58,309 bases of DNA from Brevibacillus centrosporus (GCF_003710815.1 NZ_RHHP01000034.1:1-58309), one strand, 5' to 3'. Counted from the first letter of the stretch, positions 24,598 to 33,655 are shown. A program made the numbers and translations. The notes: generated by a model not told the origin, from the letters alone.

Positions 24598-25272
24598 TCA
24601 GTTTTCCATTTTGCTTACAGCCGCCAAAAGGGCGATTTTGTCCGATGGGTACACGTGCTGTCCTCCTTCGGCTTTGCGTGCGGCATGGAGCATCGCTTTT
24701 GCCACATCTGCTGCCTGCACGGGACGATACGTGCGAAATGGCCCGATCAAAAGCGGCGTGAGCAGTGGTGCCAACCGCGCTGCGAACGATTCTGCCAGGC
24801 GGTGCTCACGACGATCTCCGAGCAAAAGAGAAGGGCGGAAAATATGCAGAGCAGGCAGAGAAAGCTGCTTCAGATCATGCTCTAGCTCCCCTTTGACCCG
24901 GTTGTAGAAAAAAGCGGAGCTGCTATCCGCACCCATGGCGGTGATGACGAGGAACTGACGAGCGCCAGCTGCTAGGGAGAGTCGGGCGATTTCCAAGGGG
25001 TAGGTGTGATCAACCAACCGGAAGGCTTCCCGGCTGCCTGCAGTTTTTATCGTGGTTCCCAGACAGCAAAAAACATCGGACTTGGGCAGCCACTCCTGGC
25101 ATTCCCCCAAGATCGAAAAGGAGATCGTCCTGGATGTAAGTCGAGGATGCTCAACATCGAGAGCACGTCTGCCAAAGGAGACGATTTCCGTATAGCTGTC
25201 ATCCTGGAGCAAAAGCTGCAGCAGGGCACTGCCGACCAGGCCGCTTGCGCCGAACAGTACGGCTCGTTTCAT
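24598..25272 (-). CDS. NAD(P)H-binding epimerase-like oxidoreductase
   Basis: A 224-residue atypical short-chain dehydrogenase. The N-terminus has the Rossmann motif AVLFGASGLVGSALLQLLL, then VFCCLGTTIKTAGSREAF, the strand QFLVITAMGADSSS and YNRVKGELEHDL, where Tyr and Lys fit the YxxxK catalytic pair. It resembles the HTATIP2/YraR group, whose bacterial substrates are unknown. It stands alone, divergent from the acyl-CoA synthetase. The roughly 190 bases beyond its 3' end hold no gene that I can support. Confidence 0.78.
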   Translation of the reverse strand: MKRAVLFGASGLVGSALLQLLLQDDSYTEIVSFGRRALDVEHPRLTSRTISFSILGECQEWLPKSDVFCCLGTTIKTAGSREAFRLVDHTYPLEIARLSLAAGARQFLVITAMGADSSSAFFYNRVKGELEHDLKQLSLPALHIFRPSLLLGDRREHRLAESFAARLAPLLTPLLIGPFRTYRPVQAADVAKAMLHAARKAEGGQHVYPSDKIALLAAVSKMEN

Positions 25273-25409
25273 GGAATAGTGTTCCTCACTTTCCGATTTT
25301 CATCTAGTTGATTTTACCATATTTCCCCGCGCTCGTGGTCTGAGTCAGAAGCATCATCCTTGTCCGCACCCTATTGACAGAGTGAGCGAGAGCAGAAGAA
25401 AATAGAGGA

Positions 25410-25423
25410 AGTAAGCGCTTTCA
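25410..25423. promoter_or_regulatory. Catabolite-responsive element (cre) candidate
   Basis: AGTAAGCGCTTTCA matches the CcpA consensus TGWAANCGNTNWCA at 13 of 14 positions and lies 39 bases before the acyl-CoA synthetase start. A TTGACA at 25373-25378 just upstream might be part of the promoter, though I find no convincing -10. The position suggests repression of this gene when glucose is present. Confidence 0.6.
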
Positions 25424-25461
25424 AATAATTCCGAATCGCAAGTCAGATGGAGGGGAATTGG

Positions 25462-27408
25462 ATGACGCGTACACGCAAGGTAGTGTGGGAACCCACATTG
25501 GAGCAGCGTGGGAAGAGCAATCTCTGGCGCTTTATGGAGCAGGAGCAGATCCCGGATTACGAGACGCTGCTGCGACGCTCCGAGGAGGACGTCAGCTGGT
25601 TTTGGGATGCCTTTATTCGTTTTGCAGGAATTGAATTTGCGAGACCGTACCGCAGGATCGTGGATGGATCGAAAGGGTTGCCGTGGCCAGAGTGGTTCGT
25701 CGATGGAAAGATTAATCTGGTGCATAATTTCTTGGATAAATGGGCGGAAGACGATCGTACCGCAAAACGCCCTGCCTTGCTCTGGGAGGGAGAGGCGGAG
25801 GAAGAGCGTCGGTTTACATTTGCGGAACTGCAGAGAGAAGTAAACCGTTTCGCCAACACGCTGAACAGCTTGGGTGTTGCGAGAGGGGATCGAGTCGCGA
25901 TTTACATGCCGATGATCCCGGAGACGGTCATCTCCCTCTATGGAATCTACAAGGCAGGAGCGGTCGCAGTCCCGCTGTTCTCCGGATTTGGTCCAGAGGC
26001 TGTGGCTGTGCGGCTGCGGGACGTAGAAGCCAAAGCCGTTGTGACAGCGGATGGCTTTTACCGGGGCGGACAGCAGGTGCTGCTCAAGCACGTACTGGAC
26101 AAGGCACTGGACTCATCCCCTAGTGTAAAGAGCGTTCTCGTAGCCGAGCGGCTGGGGGAAAAGGCGCTGCTCGTGCCTGGTCGCGATTGGCTATGGAGTG
26201 ATCGGATGGCACAAGCGTCCGATCAGTATGAAACGGTAGAAACGGACGCAGAGGAGCCGTGCATGGTGAGCTATTCCTCGGGGACGACGGGAAGCCCGAA
26301 AGGAATCGTCCACGTGCACGGGGGAATCGCTGTCAAAACGGCCGAGGTCGGCATGTTCATCTACGACACACAACCTGATGATATTTTTACCATGGTGACG
26401 GATTTTGGCTGGATGATGGGTCAGCTCCCCCTGTTCTCCGCCCATAGTGTGGCTGCTCCGTTTTTGATCTACGAGGGAAGTCCGATGCATCCTCATCCGG
26501 GCCGTCTGTACGAGATCATCGATAAGTACAAGGTAAGTGTGTTCGGTGCTCCGGCAACGGCGCTTCGTCTGCTGAAGACCTACGCGGAAGCCTTTCGGGG
26601 AAAGGCAGACCTCTCGTCCTTGCGCATATTAGGGCATACAGGAGAGCCGATCGACGAGGAGACGTGGTCGTGGTATTTGTCCTGGACCAATGGAAGGGCA
26701 CCGATCATCAACGGCAGTGGCGGAACAGAGGTATTTGCCGAAATATTGTCGTCCGTTTGCGTTGCGCCGCAGAAGGCGACCTGCCTGGGAGCGACTCCTG
26801 CTGTGGGGGCAAAAGTCGTCGACGAGCTCGGCAATCCGGTCCCAGCAGGCAAATCGGGCTATCTCGTTTTCACCGTGCCGCAGCCGGCGCAGACACGAGG
26901 CTTCTGGAAAAATCGCCAGCGCTACCTCGATACGTATTTTCCTCTGGGAGAGCAGATGTGGTGGCAGGGAGACATGGTCACAGTCGATGAAGACGGCTTT
27001 TGGTTCCATCTGGGACGGGCGGACGACGTCATCAAGGTATCAGGGAGAAGAACGGGACCGGGAGAGCTGGAGGATGTCGTGAATCAGCACCCGGGAGTGC
27101 TGGAAGCGGCAGCGATTGGGGTTCCTCATTCGGTGAAAGGAGAGGCGATCGTGCTGTTTGTGGTCATGAAGCCGGGAGCTTCTCTCGATGCGAGCGCGCT
27201 GAAAGGACATGTATCCAGCACTCTTGGCAAGCCGTATGAACCGGTAGAGATTTACGCAGTTTCCGATCTCCCAAAAACCCGCACGCAAAAAATAATGCGC
27301 AGGCTCATCAAGCAGCGTTTCCTGGGGGAGAAGCTCGGGGATACATCGAGCTTGATGAATCCGGCGGCGCTTGAGAGCCTGCCTGTGCGAACGAAAATTG
27401 ATTCCTGA
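25462..27408 (+). CDS. AMP-forming acyl-CoA (acetyl-CoA-type) synthetase
   Basis: A 648-residue member of the acetyl-/acetoacetyl-CoA synthetase branch of the adenylate-forming family, which activates a carboxylate with ATP and CoA. An ACS-type N-terminal region (residues about 35-95) is followed by RGDRVAIYMPMIPET and the P-loop YSSGTTGSPKGIVHVHGG (about 272-290). Also visible are the WWQGDMVTVDEDGFWFHLGRADDVIKVSG hinge and the C-terminal KTRTQKIMRR, whose Lys is the acetyl-regulated catalytic residue. GGAGGGG precedes the ATG at 25462; an earlier ATG at 25447 lacks this. The short-chain substrate is likely but not certain. A cre box upstream suggests CcpA control, as for acs genes. Confidence 0.88.
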   Translation: MTRTRKVVWEPTLEQRGKSNLWRFMEQEQIPDYETLLRRSEEDVSWFWDAFIRFAGIEFARPYRRIVDGSKGLPWPEWFVDGKINLVHNFLDKWAEDDRTAKRPALLWEGEAEEERRFTFAELQREVNRFANTLNSLGVARGDRVAIYMPMIPETVISLYGIYKAGAVAVPLFSGFGPEAVAVRLRDVEAKAVVTADGFYRGGQQVLLKHVLDKALDSSPSVKSVLVAERLGEKALLVPGRDWLWSDRMAQASDQYETVETDAEEPCMVSYSSGTTGSPKGIVHVHGGIAVKTAEVGMFIYDTQPDDIFTMVTDFGWMMGQLPLFSAHSVAAPFLIYEGSPMHPHPGRLYEIIDKYKVSVFGAPATALRLLKTYAEAFRGKADLSSLRILGHTGEPIDEETWSWYLSWTNGRAPIINGSGGTEVFAEILSSVCVAPQKATCLGATPAVGAKVVDELGNPVPAGKSGYLVFTVPQPAQTRGFWKNRQRYLDTYFPLGEQMWWQGDMVTVDEDGFWFHLGRADDVIKVSGRRTGPGELEDVVNQHPGVLEAAAIGVPHSVKGEAIVLFVVMKPGASLDASALKGHVSSTLGKPYEPVEIYAVSDLPKTRTQKIMRRLIKQRFLGEKLGDTSSLMNPAALESLPVRTKIDS

Positions 27409-27435
27409 ATCATGAGTTTGATGGACAAAAATAGC

Positions 27436-27481
27436 AGCTCTGCCGCCTTTGCTGGGAAAGCATCGCGGGCAGGGCTTTTTT
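27436..27481 (+). terminator. Terminator of the acyl-CoA synthetase gene
   Basis: AGCTCTGCCGC (27436-27446) pairs with GCGGGCAGGGCT (27465-27476) with one bulge and a G-U pair, followed by TTTTTT. Confidence 0.75.
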
Positions 27482-27562
27482 CATACAAATAACATGGATG
27501 AGATGGAAACCTGCAAAAGTGCAACGAAGTCTTTTCGAAGCCAAGTTTTCTAATGTCATTTT

Positions 27563-27579
27563 TATATCCTAGTGATATA
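27563..27579. promoter_or_regulatory. Perfect inverted repeat upstream of the molybdopterin oxidoreductase gene
   Basis: TATATC (27563-27568) and GATATA (27574-27579) are perfect 6-base arms around CTAGT; a further GATATA follows at 27585-27590. It lies 50 bases before the start codon and could be an operator or part of a promoter. No known regulator is implied. Confidence 0.3.
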
Positions 27580-27629
27580 GTGGGGATATAAGCGATCCGA
27601 TGCGAAAAAGAAATGGGGTAGGAGAGGGA

Positions 27630-29681
27630 ATGGCCATGAAAACATATGTGGATCAGCCAAACGGAGTGTTTCCCTCCGTCTGTTCACTGGATTGTCCCGA
27701 TCAGTGCGGACTTGTGGTGCACAAGCAGGACGGCAAAATTGTAAAAGTAGAGGGTGACCCTAATCATCCCGTAACACAGGGGAGCATTTGCAACAAAGTA
27801 CGCAACATGGCGGAGCGAATCTACGATACGAAACGGCTCACACAGCCACTGAAGCGGGTGGGCGCAAAAGGAGAGGGCAAATTCGAGCCAATCACCTGGG
27901 AAGAAGCCATCCAGACGATCACCTCTCACTGGAAGCAGCTGATCCGTGAGCATGGACCAGAAAGCATTTTGCCATACAGCTTCTACGGCAACATGGGCAG
28001 GCTGAATGCGGAGACGATGGATTATCGACTCTTTCATCGCATGGGTGCCAGTCTATTGGACCGAGCGATTTGCAACGCGGCAGGCGGCGTCGGCTACAAC
28101 TACACGATGGGGGCAAACTACGGCACCGATCCGGAAGAAACGGTGCACACCAAGCTGTTTCTGATGTGGGGGATCAATGCGGTCAGCACGAATATGCACC
28201 AGGTGATGCTGGCAGAAAAAGCACGGAAGAACGGTGCGAAGATCGTCGTCATCGATGTCCACAAAAATCAGACGGGTCGCTGGGCTGACTGGTTCATCCC
28301 GATTTTGCCCGGAACAGATACAGCTTTGGCTCTCGGACTCATGCACATCCTCTTTGCCGAAAATATGGTCAATGAGGAGTTCATGGAGAAGTATACGGTG
28401 GGGCACGAGGAGCTTCGGGAGCACGTCAAGCAGTACGATCCGCAGACAGTTTCGAGCATTACAGGAGTTCCAGCAGACGATATTTACCGTCTGGCGCGTA
28501 TGTACGGGCAGACCTCTGGGTCCTTGGTGAGGATCGGAAACGGTCTTCAGCACCATGACAACGGGGGCATGTGCGTGAGAACGATCGCCTGTTTGCCTGC
28601 TCTGACCGGCCAGTGGCTCGTGCAGGGCGGCGGAGCGATGAAAGGTAACAAAGGATTTTTGGAACACAACAAGCAGGCGCTTCAACGACCGGATCTGTTA
28701 GCAAACAAAAAGACGCGCAGAGTCAACATGAATGTGATCGGCAGTGCTCTTTTGGAGCTGGACCCACCGATCCGCTCGATGTTCGTCTACGGCTGCAATC
28801 CTGCATTGGTGGCCCCGGAAGGAAACAAGGTCAAAAAGGGGCTGCTGCGAGAAGATTTGTTTACTGTCGTCCACGATCTGTTTTTGACGGAGACAGCTGC
28901 CTATGCCGACATCGTCCTGCCTGCTACCTCCGCTTTTGAGAACACGGACTTTTACACGTCCTATTGGCATCACTACATGCAGCTGCAAAAACCGGTGATT
29001 GCCCCTTATGGAGAAAGCAAATCGAACGTGGAAGTTTTCCGCCTGCTGGCAAAAGGAATGGGCTACGAGGACGAGATGTTCGATGACTCCGAGGAGGAAC
29101 TGATCCGACAGGCGCTGGACTATCCGGCGAACCCGTTCCTGGGCTCGATCACGTACGAGGATCTGGTCGAAAAAAACTACAGAAAAGCAGCCGTCACTCC
29201 CAACTTTATCGAAAAGCTTCCGACTCCAAGCGGCAAGATCGAGCTGTACTCCAAGCAGCTAGAGAAGCTAGGGTATCCTGCACTGCCTACGTATACGCCG
29301 ATTCCTGTGGAAAGTGACCTTCCGTTTTTGTACGTGCCGGGGCCCAATCACAATTTCCTCAATTCGACGTTTTCCAATAATGCCAAGCACGTCAAGCTGG
29401 AGAAATTTCCGCGACTGTTCATGAATACGGCAGATGCCGAGGCTTCTGGCATCGCCGATGGAGATTTGGTGCGGGTATGGAATGACCGAGGTGAGTGCGA
29501 GCTGACTGTATCGGTCGGGGAAACGGTCCTGACGGGTGTGGTAGTAAGTCAGGGACTGTGGGCGGATCAACCAGGTGCCAAGCACCATGTAAATGCGCTG
29601 ACCCCGGATCGCATCGCAGACATGGGAGGCGGAGCCACTTTCTTCTCCGGGCGTGTAAACGTGGAGAAGCTTGCTAGATAG
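27630..29681 (+). CDS. Molybdopterin-dependent oxidoreductase (YoaE-like)
   Basis: A 683-residue catalytic subunit of the formate dehydrogenase/DMSO reductase family. The N-terminal 4Fe-4S site is complete (CSLDCPDQCGL, then C at GSICNKVRNMAE). Molybdopterin-binding regions follow (LLDRAICNAAGGVG, FLMWGINAVSTNMHQ, IVVIDVHKNQTGRWADWFIP, the DIVLPATSAFENTDFYT block), and the C-terminal molydopterin dinucleotide-binding domain begins around residue 565. No twin-arginine signal is visible, so it is cytoplasmic. No electron-transfer or membrane subunit gene is adjacent, as for B. subtilis YoaE. The ATG at 27630 follows GGAGAGGG. Substrate unknown. Confidence 0.88.
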   Translation: MAMKTYVDQPNGVFPSVCSLDCPDQCGLVVHKQDGKIVKVEGDPNHPVTQGSICNKVRNMAERIYDTKRLTQPLKRVGAKGEGKFEPITWEEAIQTITSHWKQLIREHGPESILPYSFYGNMGRLNAETMDYRLFHRMGASLLDRAICNAAGGVGYNYTMGANYGTDPEETVHTKLFLMWGINAVSTNMHQVMLAEKARKNGAKIVVIDVHKNQTGRWADWFIPILPGTDTALALGLMHILFAENMVNEEFMEKYTVGHEELREHVKQYDPQTVSSITGVPADDIYRLARMYGQTSGSLVRIGNGLQHHDNGGMCVRTIACLPALTGQWLVQGGGAMKGNKGFLEHNKQALQRPDLLANKKTRRVNMNVIGSALLELDPPIRSMFVYGCNPALVAPEGNKVKKGLLREDLFTVVHDLFLTETAAYADIVLPATSAFENTDFYTSYWHHYMQLQKPVIAPYGESKSNVEVFRLLAKGMGYEDEMFDDSEEELIRQALDYPANPFLGSITYEDLVEKNYRKAAVTPNFIEKLPTPSGKIELYSKQLEKLGYPALPTYTPIPVESDLPFLYVPGPNHNFLNSTFSNNAKHVKLEKFPRLFMNTADAEASGIADGDLVRVWNDRGECELTVSVGETVLTGVVVSQGLWADQPGAKHHVNALTPDRIADMGGGATFFSGRVNVEKLAR

Positions 29682-29708
29682 AGAGGAAATACCTGCGTAT
29701 TGCAAACG

Positions 29709-29748
29709 AAAAGCTTCGTGGGCCTGCTGGCTGCGCGAAGCTTTTTGC
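29709..29748 (+). terminator. Terminator of the molybdopterin oxidoreductase gene
   Basis: AAAAGCTTCG (29709-29718) pairs perfectly with CGAAGCTTTT (29736-29745) within a larger hairpin. Confidence 0.82.
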
Positions 29749-29839
29749 ATCCAAGCACATCTTCTAGCAAAGTCGTCACTAGCCTTTTTTGAAATCGCGC
29801 ATACTAGAATGAGAAGCGAAAAGGAAAGGTGGTCTTCAC

Positions 29840-30628
29840 ATGTGGACAAGCAATCTGCTAGGTATTGTGACAAGTATGATCGTAGGTTTGGGGGTAAACG
29901 GGGCAGGAGCAGATGTTCCACCGCCGGCAGCCAGTCAGATCACACCTGCGCCTGCTGTTTATGAGGAACTGAAAATAGCGAGACAGGATGTCACAGGAGA
30001 TGGACGGCCGGATCTGGTGACGCTCTTGGGAAAACGCTTTGCTGCCGACAGCCCGTATTACGACAAACTCAAGGTCATGGTGCAGGATCCTGTCGCGAGG
30101 AAGGTTTCCTTTTTTCATACGACGTATGGCGGCTACCAGCCCGAGATGTCCTTCTGCGATTTCACCGGTAACAAGACCAAGCAAATCTGGATTCAGGCGC
30201 CTACAGGAGGCAGCGGTGGCACTTCGGACTTTTATTTGTTCAGTGACAAGGACAACAACCCCGCAGTTCTGCCAGTCCCCCAGTCCTTGACGATTACAGG
30301 GGCCTATCAGGATGGCTATAAAGTTCCGATAACTATTAAAGAGACGAATCAAACGACTGTCCTCGATTTGAGCGACCGCAAAGATATTTATGAAGAGAAC
30401 GGGGTGTACAAGAACGGCAAGCTCGTCCAGCCAACTGAGGTGATGCCGAATACGTTCAGTGTACTTAAGCCCGTGGAGGTGCGTGACGGAACCTGCGAGC
30501 TTCTGGGAGAACAGCGTGTGAGCGGGGTAGCCAATGCAGATACGATCGCCTATGTTCAGTCCAGATGGAAATGGGAGAACAATGGCTGGAAGCTGCTGAG
30601 CGCACAGGTGAAAAAGGCAGAGCGATAA
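29840..30628 (+). CDS. Secreted protein of unknown function with an FG-GAP/VCBS-like motif
   Basis: A 262-residue protein with an N-terminal hydrophobic segment resembling a signal peptide (LLGIVTSMIVGLGVNGAGA) and cleavage possible near residue 24. Residues about 50-62 (DVTGDGRPDLVTLLG) form an Asp-rich calcium-type loop as in FG-GAP/VCBS repeats. Later segments are Gly/Thr-rich and end in a WKWENNGWKLLSAQVKK strand. I do not recognise the family with confidence. AAAGGTGG precedes the ATG. It appears to be a single-gene unit, between two terminators. Confidence 0.68.
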   Translation: MWTSNLLGIVTSMIVGLGVNGAGADVPPPAASQITPAPAVYEELKIARQDVTGDGRPDLVTLLGKRFAADSPYYDKLKVMVQDPVARKVSFFHTTYGGYQPEMSFCDFTGNKTKQIWIQAPTGGSGGTSDFYLFSDKDNNPAVLPVPQSLTITGAYQDGYKVPITIKETNQTTVLDLSDRKDIYEENGVYKNGKLVQPTEVMPNTFSVLKPVEVRDGTCELLGEQRVSGVANADTIAYVQSRWKWENNGWKLLSAQVKKAER

Positions 30629-30637
30629 TTTGGGAGC

Positions 30638-30680
30638 AGGGCTGTGCCTGTTCGACAGGAGCAGGACAGCCCTGATTTGT
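30638..30680 (+). terminator. Probable terminator
   Basis: AGGGCTGT (30638-30645) pairs with ACAGCCCT (30666-30673), with an inner CTG/CAG hairpin; only a short T-rich tail follows. Confidence 0.5.
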
Positions 30681-30726
30681 ACAAGCCTGATGGAAATTTT
30701 GAGATCGTTTACGAAATTGTCAAATA

Positions 30727-30758
30727 GGGTATAAAGATATAAGCCAAACGATATACCC
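30727..30758. promoter_or_regulatory. Inverted repeat upstream of hemAT
   Basis: GGGTATA (30727-30733) and TATACCC (30752-30758) are perfect 7-base arms separated by 18 bases, about 70 bases before the hemAT start. It may be an operator; no protein is indicated. Confidence 0.3.
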
Positions 30759-30828
30759 AGATGGAAAAAATTATAGTATATTACAATGAGCGTAAGCTGA
30801 GAACTCAGCCAGAAAAGGAGTCCACCGA

Positions 30829-32145
30829 ATGAGTACATGCCCGATTTCCAGTTTGTTTGGACTAAAAGGAAAATCGAAAAAAGCTTCTTTTTTTCAGGAG
30901 ATAAAGGAACATGGAGAAGTGCATATCGATGCTGGGTCTCAATTGGCGAAGCAGTTGTCCCTCATCCATTTGACAGAGCATGACCTGGCTGTCGCGAAGG
31001 CACTTCAGCCTCTGATCATTCAAAATATTGATAAAATAGTCGGCTATTTTTATGAAAATATAGAGCAAGAGCAGCTTCTCATGACGATCGTGGAGAAGTA
31101 CAGCAGTATCGATCGCCTCAAACAGACATTGAACCGCCATATCCAGGAGATGTTTAGCGGCAAGATCGACAAAGAATATTACGAGCAGCGCAGTCGGATT
31201 GCCATCATGCACATGCGCATTGGTCTCGAGCCCAAATGGTACATGTGTGCCTTTCAGAACCTGCTGATCTCCATCCTCGACCTCTTGAACGAAAGCATAG
31301 TGGACAAAGCGGAGTGTGTGCAAGCTGTTAAAGTCGTTACCAAAATACTCAGCATCGAGCAACAGATTGTTCTGGAAGAATACGAGAACGAGCATGCAAG
31401 GGCGCGGAGCCTGGAGCAGGAGAAAAAGGATGAGCTGCGTGCGACCCTGGCCAACTCTGCTCATGAGCTGGCAGCTGTTTCCGAAGAGAACAGTGCTTCT
31501 GTCCAGCAGCTGACCGAGCAATCACGCGAGGTTCTTCGTTTCGCAGAAAACGGGACAAGCTTCTCGAATAAAGCGCATCAGCTGTCTCAGGAAGGCAAGG
31601 AGAAGCTGGAGAAGCAGAAGGAGCAAATGGAGCTGATTCAGGGCAGTGCCAAACAGATCGCGGAAGAAATGAGCACTCTGGAAGAAAACTCGGAAAAAAT
31701 TCGCGGTATCGTCAACGTGGTGACGGCCATTGCTGAGCAGACCAACCTGCTCGCGTTGAATGCGGCGATCGAAGCGGCACGCGCAGGTGAACAGGGCAGA
31801 GGCTTTGCCGTTGTAGCCGACGAAGTGCGCAAGCTGGCGGAGCAGACGAAGCAATCCGTGTTTGGCGTGCGCGAGCTGATTGAAAAGACAAATCAGCAGA
31901 CTGGCGTGCTCGCGATGGTCTTTAGCGAGATACAGACTCTCGTTCAATCCAGTACGACCATGACCAGCGAGACATATGCATTCTTCGAAGGGATCATGAG
32001 CGCGGTCATGGAAGGCAAGCAGCAGAGTACGCAAATCCAGAAAGAGCTGGAAAACTTCTTCCGCGTCATGGAGGACATGAACCAGGCGGTAGCGCAGGTG
32101 GCCAGCTCGGCAGATGAGCTGTCGGAAATTACGGAAAGTCTGTAA
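30829..32145 (+). CDS. hemAT: HemAT-type globin-coupled aerotaxis transducer
   Basis: A 438-residue soluble oxygen sensor for chemotaxis. Residues about 45-195 are a globin domain like B. subtilis HemAT: YYEQRSRIAIMHMRIGLEPKWYMCAFQNLL contains the proximal haem His (MHMRIGL). Residues about 200-438 are a methyl-accepting signalling domain with the hairpin-tip sequence IAEQTNLLALNAAIEAARAGEQGRGFAVVADEVRKLAEQT, which contacts CheA/CheW. No membrane segments are present. AAAGGAGT precedes the ATG. No flagellar or other chemotaxis genes are in the window. Followed by a terminator. Confidence 0.93.
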   Translation: MSTCPISSLFGLKGKSKKASFFQEIKEHGEVHIDAGSQLAKQLSLIHLTEHDLAVAKALQPLIIQNIDKIVGYFYENIEQEQLLMTIVEKYSSIDRLKQTLNRHIQEMFSGKIDKEYYEQRSRIAIMHMRIGLEPKWYMCAFQNLLISILDLLNESIVDKAECVQAVKVVTKILSIEQQIVLEEYENEHARARSLEQEKKDELRATLANSAHELAAVSEENSASVQQLTEQSREVLRFAENGTSFSNKAHQLSQEGKEKLEKQKEQMELIQGSAKQIAEEMSTLEENSEKIRGIVNVVTAIAEQTNLLALNAAIEAARAGEQGRGFAVVADEVRKLAEQTKQSVFGVRELIEKTNQQTGVLAMVFSEIQTLVQSSTTMTSETYAFFEGIMSAVMEGKQQSTQIQKELENFFRVMEDMNQAVAQVASSADELSEITESL

Positions 32146-32173
32146 GATTAATAGGAATATCGCGTTTTAAAGT

Positions 32174-32210
32174 AAGCACACCCCGAAGCAAGGAGGGATG
32201 TGCTTTTTGT
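32174..32210 (+). terminator. Terminator of hemAT
   Basis: AAGCACA (32174-32180) pairs with TGTGCTT (32199-32205), with CCCC/GGGA pairing inside, followed by TTTTGT. Confidence 0.75.
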
Positions 32211-32263
32211 TTAGCGGATTTGCAAAGGGTATAAATGCCTGGTCAAGCTGTCGGAATTGCATG

Positions 32264-32291
32264 TTGACTCCCATGATTTTTGTGCTAAAAT
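32264..32291 (+). promoter_or_regulatory. Sigma-A promoter of the thiosulfate uptake pair
   Basis: TTGACT (32264-32269), 16 bases, TAAAAT (32286-32291). Both hexamers match the consensus at 5 of 6 positions; a start near 32298 leaves a leader of about 47 bases. Confidence 0.6.
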
Positions 32292-32344
32292 GAAAAACAT
32301 TAATCTTCATAAGTTTACTCGGAATTATAAAGTGGGGGTCGAAA

Positions 32345-33418
32345 ATGGTAGGACAAATGATATTCACGGGGCTTTTATGCGGAGCGTTGCTTGGTTTTGT
32401 GATGCAGCGAGGTCGCTTCTGTCTGACTGGTGGTTTTCGCGATATGTTTTTGGCAAAGGACTACCGGATGTTTTACGCGCTGCTGATAGCGATCGCGATC
32501 CAAAGCATTGGTGTATTTGCTCTGATTCAAATGGGCCTTATTCAGTTTAAATCGGGTTCGTTTGCCTGGCTGGGTACGATAATCGGTTCCTTCGTTTTCG
32601 GGATCGGAATTGTGCTTGCCGGTGGTTGTGCTACAGGGACTTGGTATCGAGCAGGGGAGGGCTTGATCGGCAGCTGGATCGCGCTTTTCGCCTATATGCT
32701 GATGAGTGCCGTCATGAAGAGCGGCGTGCTTGTTCCTGTAAACGAAGCCTTCAAAGGGTACACGGTGCCAACGAACTCCATCCCTGCTACTTTCGGCACG
32801 TCGGTATGGCCGTTTATCCTGATCCTGACGGCGATCACGCTCTATCTGGTCGTCAAGCATCTGCGCAAACCAAAGGTAGCGATTCCTGCCTTGCGTGCAA
32901 AACGCACGGGTCTTGCTCATCTGTTGTTTGAAAAACGTTGGCATCCTTTTGTGACGGCTATTTTGGTAGGCTTGATCGCCATGCTGGCATGGCCGCTCAG
33001 TGAGGCAACAGGCCGCATGTCCGGTCTGGGAATTACGACGCCATCGGCCAATATCCTGCAGTACATCGTAACAGGAGACAGCGAGAAGTACATCAACTGG
33101 GGCGTATTCCTGGTGCTGGGCATCCTGATCGGGTCCTTTATTGCCGCGAAAGCAAGCAGGGAGTTCCGCTTCCGTGCACCTGATGCGAAGACGACCATCT
33201 CCAGCTTCTCCGGCGGGATCCTGATGGGCTTTGGGGCGAGTCTCGCTGGTGGCTGCTCGATCGGTAACGGTCTCGTCATGACGGCGATGATGACCTGGCA
33301 AGGCTGGGTTTCCTTGTCCTTTATCATTTTGGGTACGTGGACGGCTTCGTATTTTGTCTATGTACGTCCTCGGCTACAAGCTAAAAAACAGCACAGCGCA
33401 AGTGTCACTGTCGCATAG
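32345..33418 (+). CDS. YeeE/YedE family transporter (TsuA-like thiosulfate importer)
   Basis: A 357-residue membrane protein with about nine helices. It carries the family cysteine motifs GFVMQRGRFCLTGGFRDMFL (residues about 17-36), VLAGGCATGTWYRAGEG (about 92-108) and SLAGGCSIGNG (about 300-310), through which TsuA-type proteins relay thiosulfate. Directly followed, 12 bases later, by a TusA-family gene, the tsuA-tsuB pairing known to support thiosulfate uptake. GTGGGGGT precedes the ATG. The thiosulfate assignment rests on the motifs and the partner gene. Confidence 0.85.
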   Translation: MVGQMIFTGLLCGALLGFVMQRGRFCLTGGFRDMFLAKDYRMFYALLIAIAIQSIGVFALIQMGLIQFKSGSFAWLGTIIGSFVFGIGIVLAGGCATGTWYRAGEGLIGSWIALFAYMLMSAVMKSGVLVPVNEAFKGYTVPTNSIPATFGTSVWPFILILTAITLYLVVKHLRKPKVAIPALRAKRTGLAHLLFEKRWHPFVTAILVGLIAMLAWPLSEATGRMSGLGITTPSANILQYIVTGDSEKYINWGVFLVLGILIGSFIAAKASREFRFRAPDAKTTISSFSGGILMGFGASLAGGCSIGNGLVMTAMMTWQGWVSLSFIILGTWTASYFVYVRPRLQAKKQHSASVTVA

Positions 33419-33430
33419 GAGGAATAGAAC

Positions 33431-33655
33431 ATGCAGCACAAACTCGAAGTTCTTGGCATGGTTTGCCCTTTCCCGTTGATTGAGGCAAAAGAAAAGCTGG
33501 AGACGCTTCCTAGCGGTGATGAGCTCGTCATCGATTTCGATTGCACACAGGCGACGGAAAGCATTCCGCGCTGGGCAGCGGAAGCTGGTCACACGATTAC
33601 GAATTACGAGCAGCTCGACGATGCTTCCTGGACAATCACGGTGAAAAAGAAATAG
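33431..33655 (+). CDS. TusA family sulfur-carrier protein (TsuB-like)
   Basis: A 74-residue TusA-type protein. MVCPFPLIEAKEKLETLPSG holds the CPxP motif whose Cys carries persulfide sulfur, and the beta-strand ELVIDFDC follows. The AGGAGG ribosome site is strong. Co-transcribed with the YeeE-like transporter; it probably accepts sulfur from incoming thiosulfate. A long terminator hairpin follows. Confidence 0.88.
   Translation: MQHKLEVLGMVCPFPLIEAKEKLETLPSGDELVIDFDCTQATESIPRWAAEAGHTITNYEQLDDASWTITVKKK

Noticed and set aside
30727..30758. A sigma-D (motility) promoter for hemAT
   Set aside because: A CGATAT core is present, but no TAAA lies 14-16 bases upstream (the nearest gives 11), so the match is not convincing.
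32375..33301. A 308-codon open frame antisense to the YeeE-like transporter
   Set aside because: Composition is arbitrary and it lies wholly within a well-supported gene.
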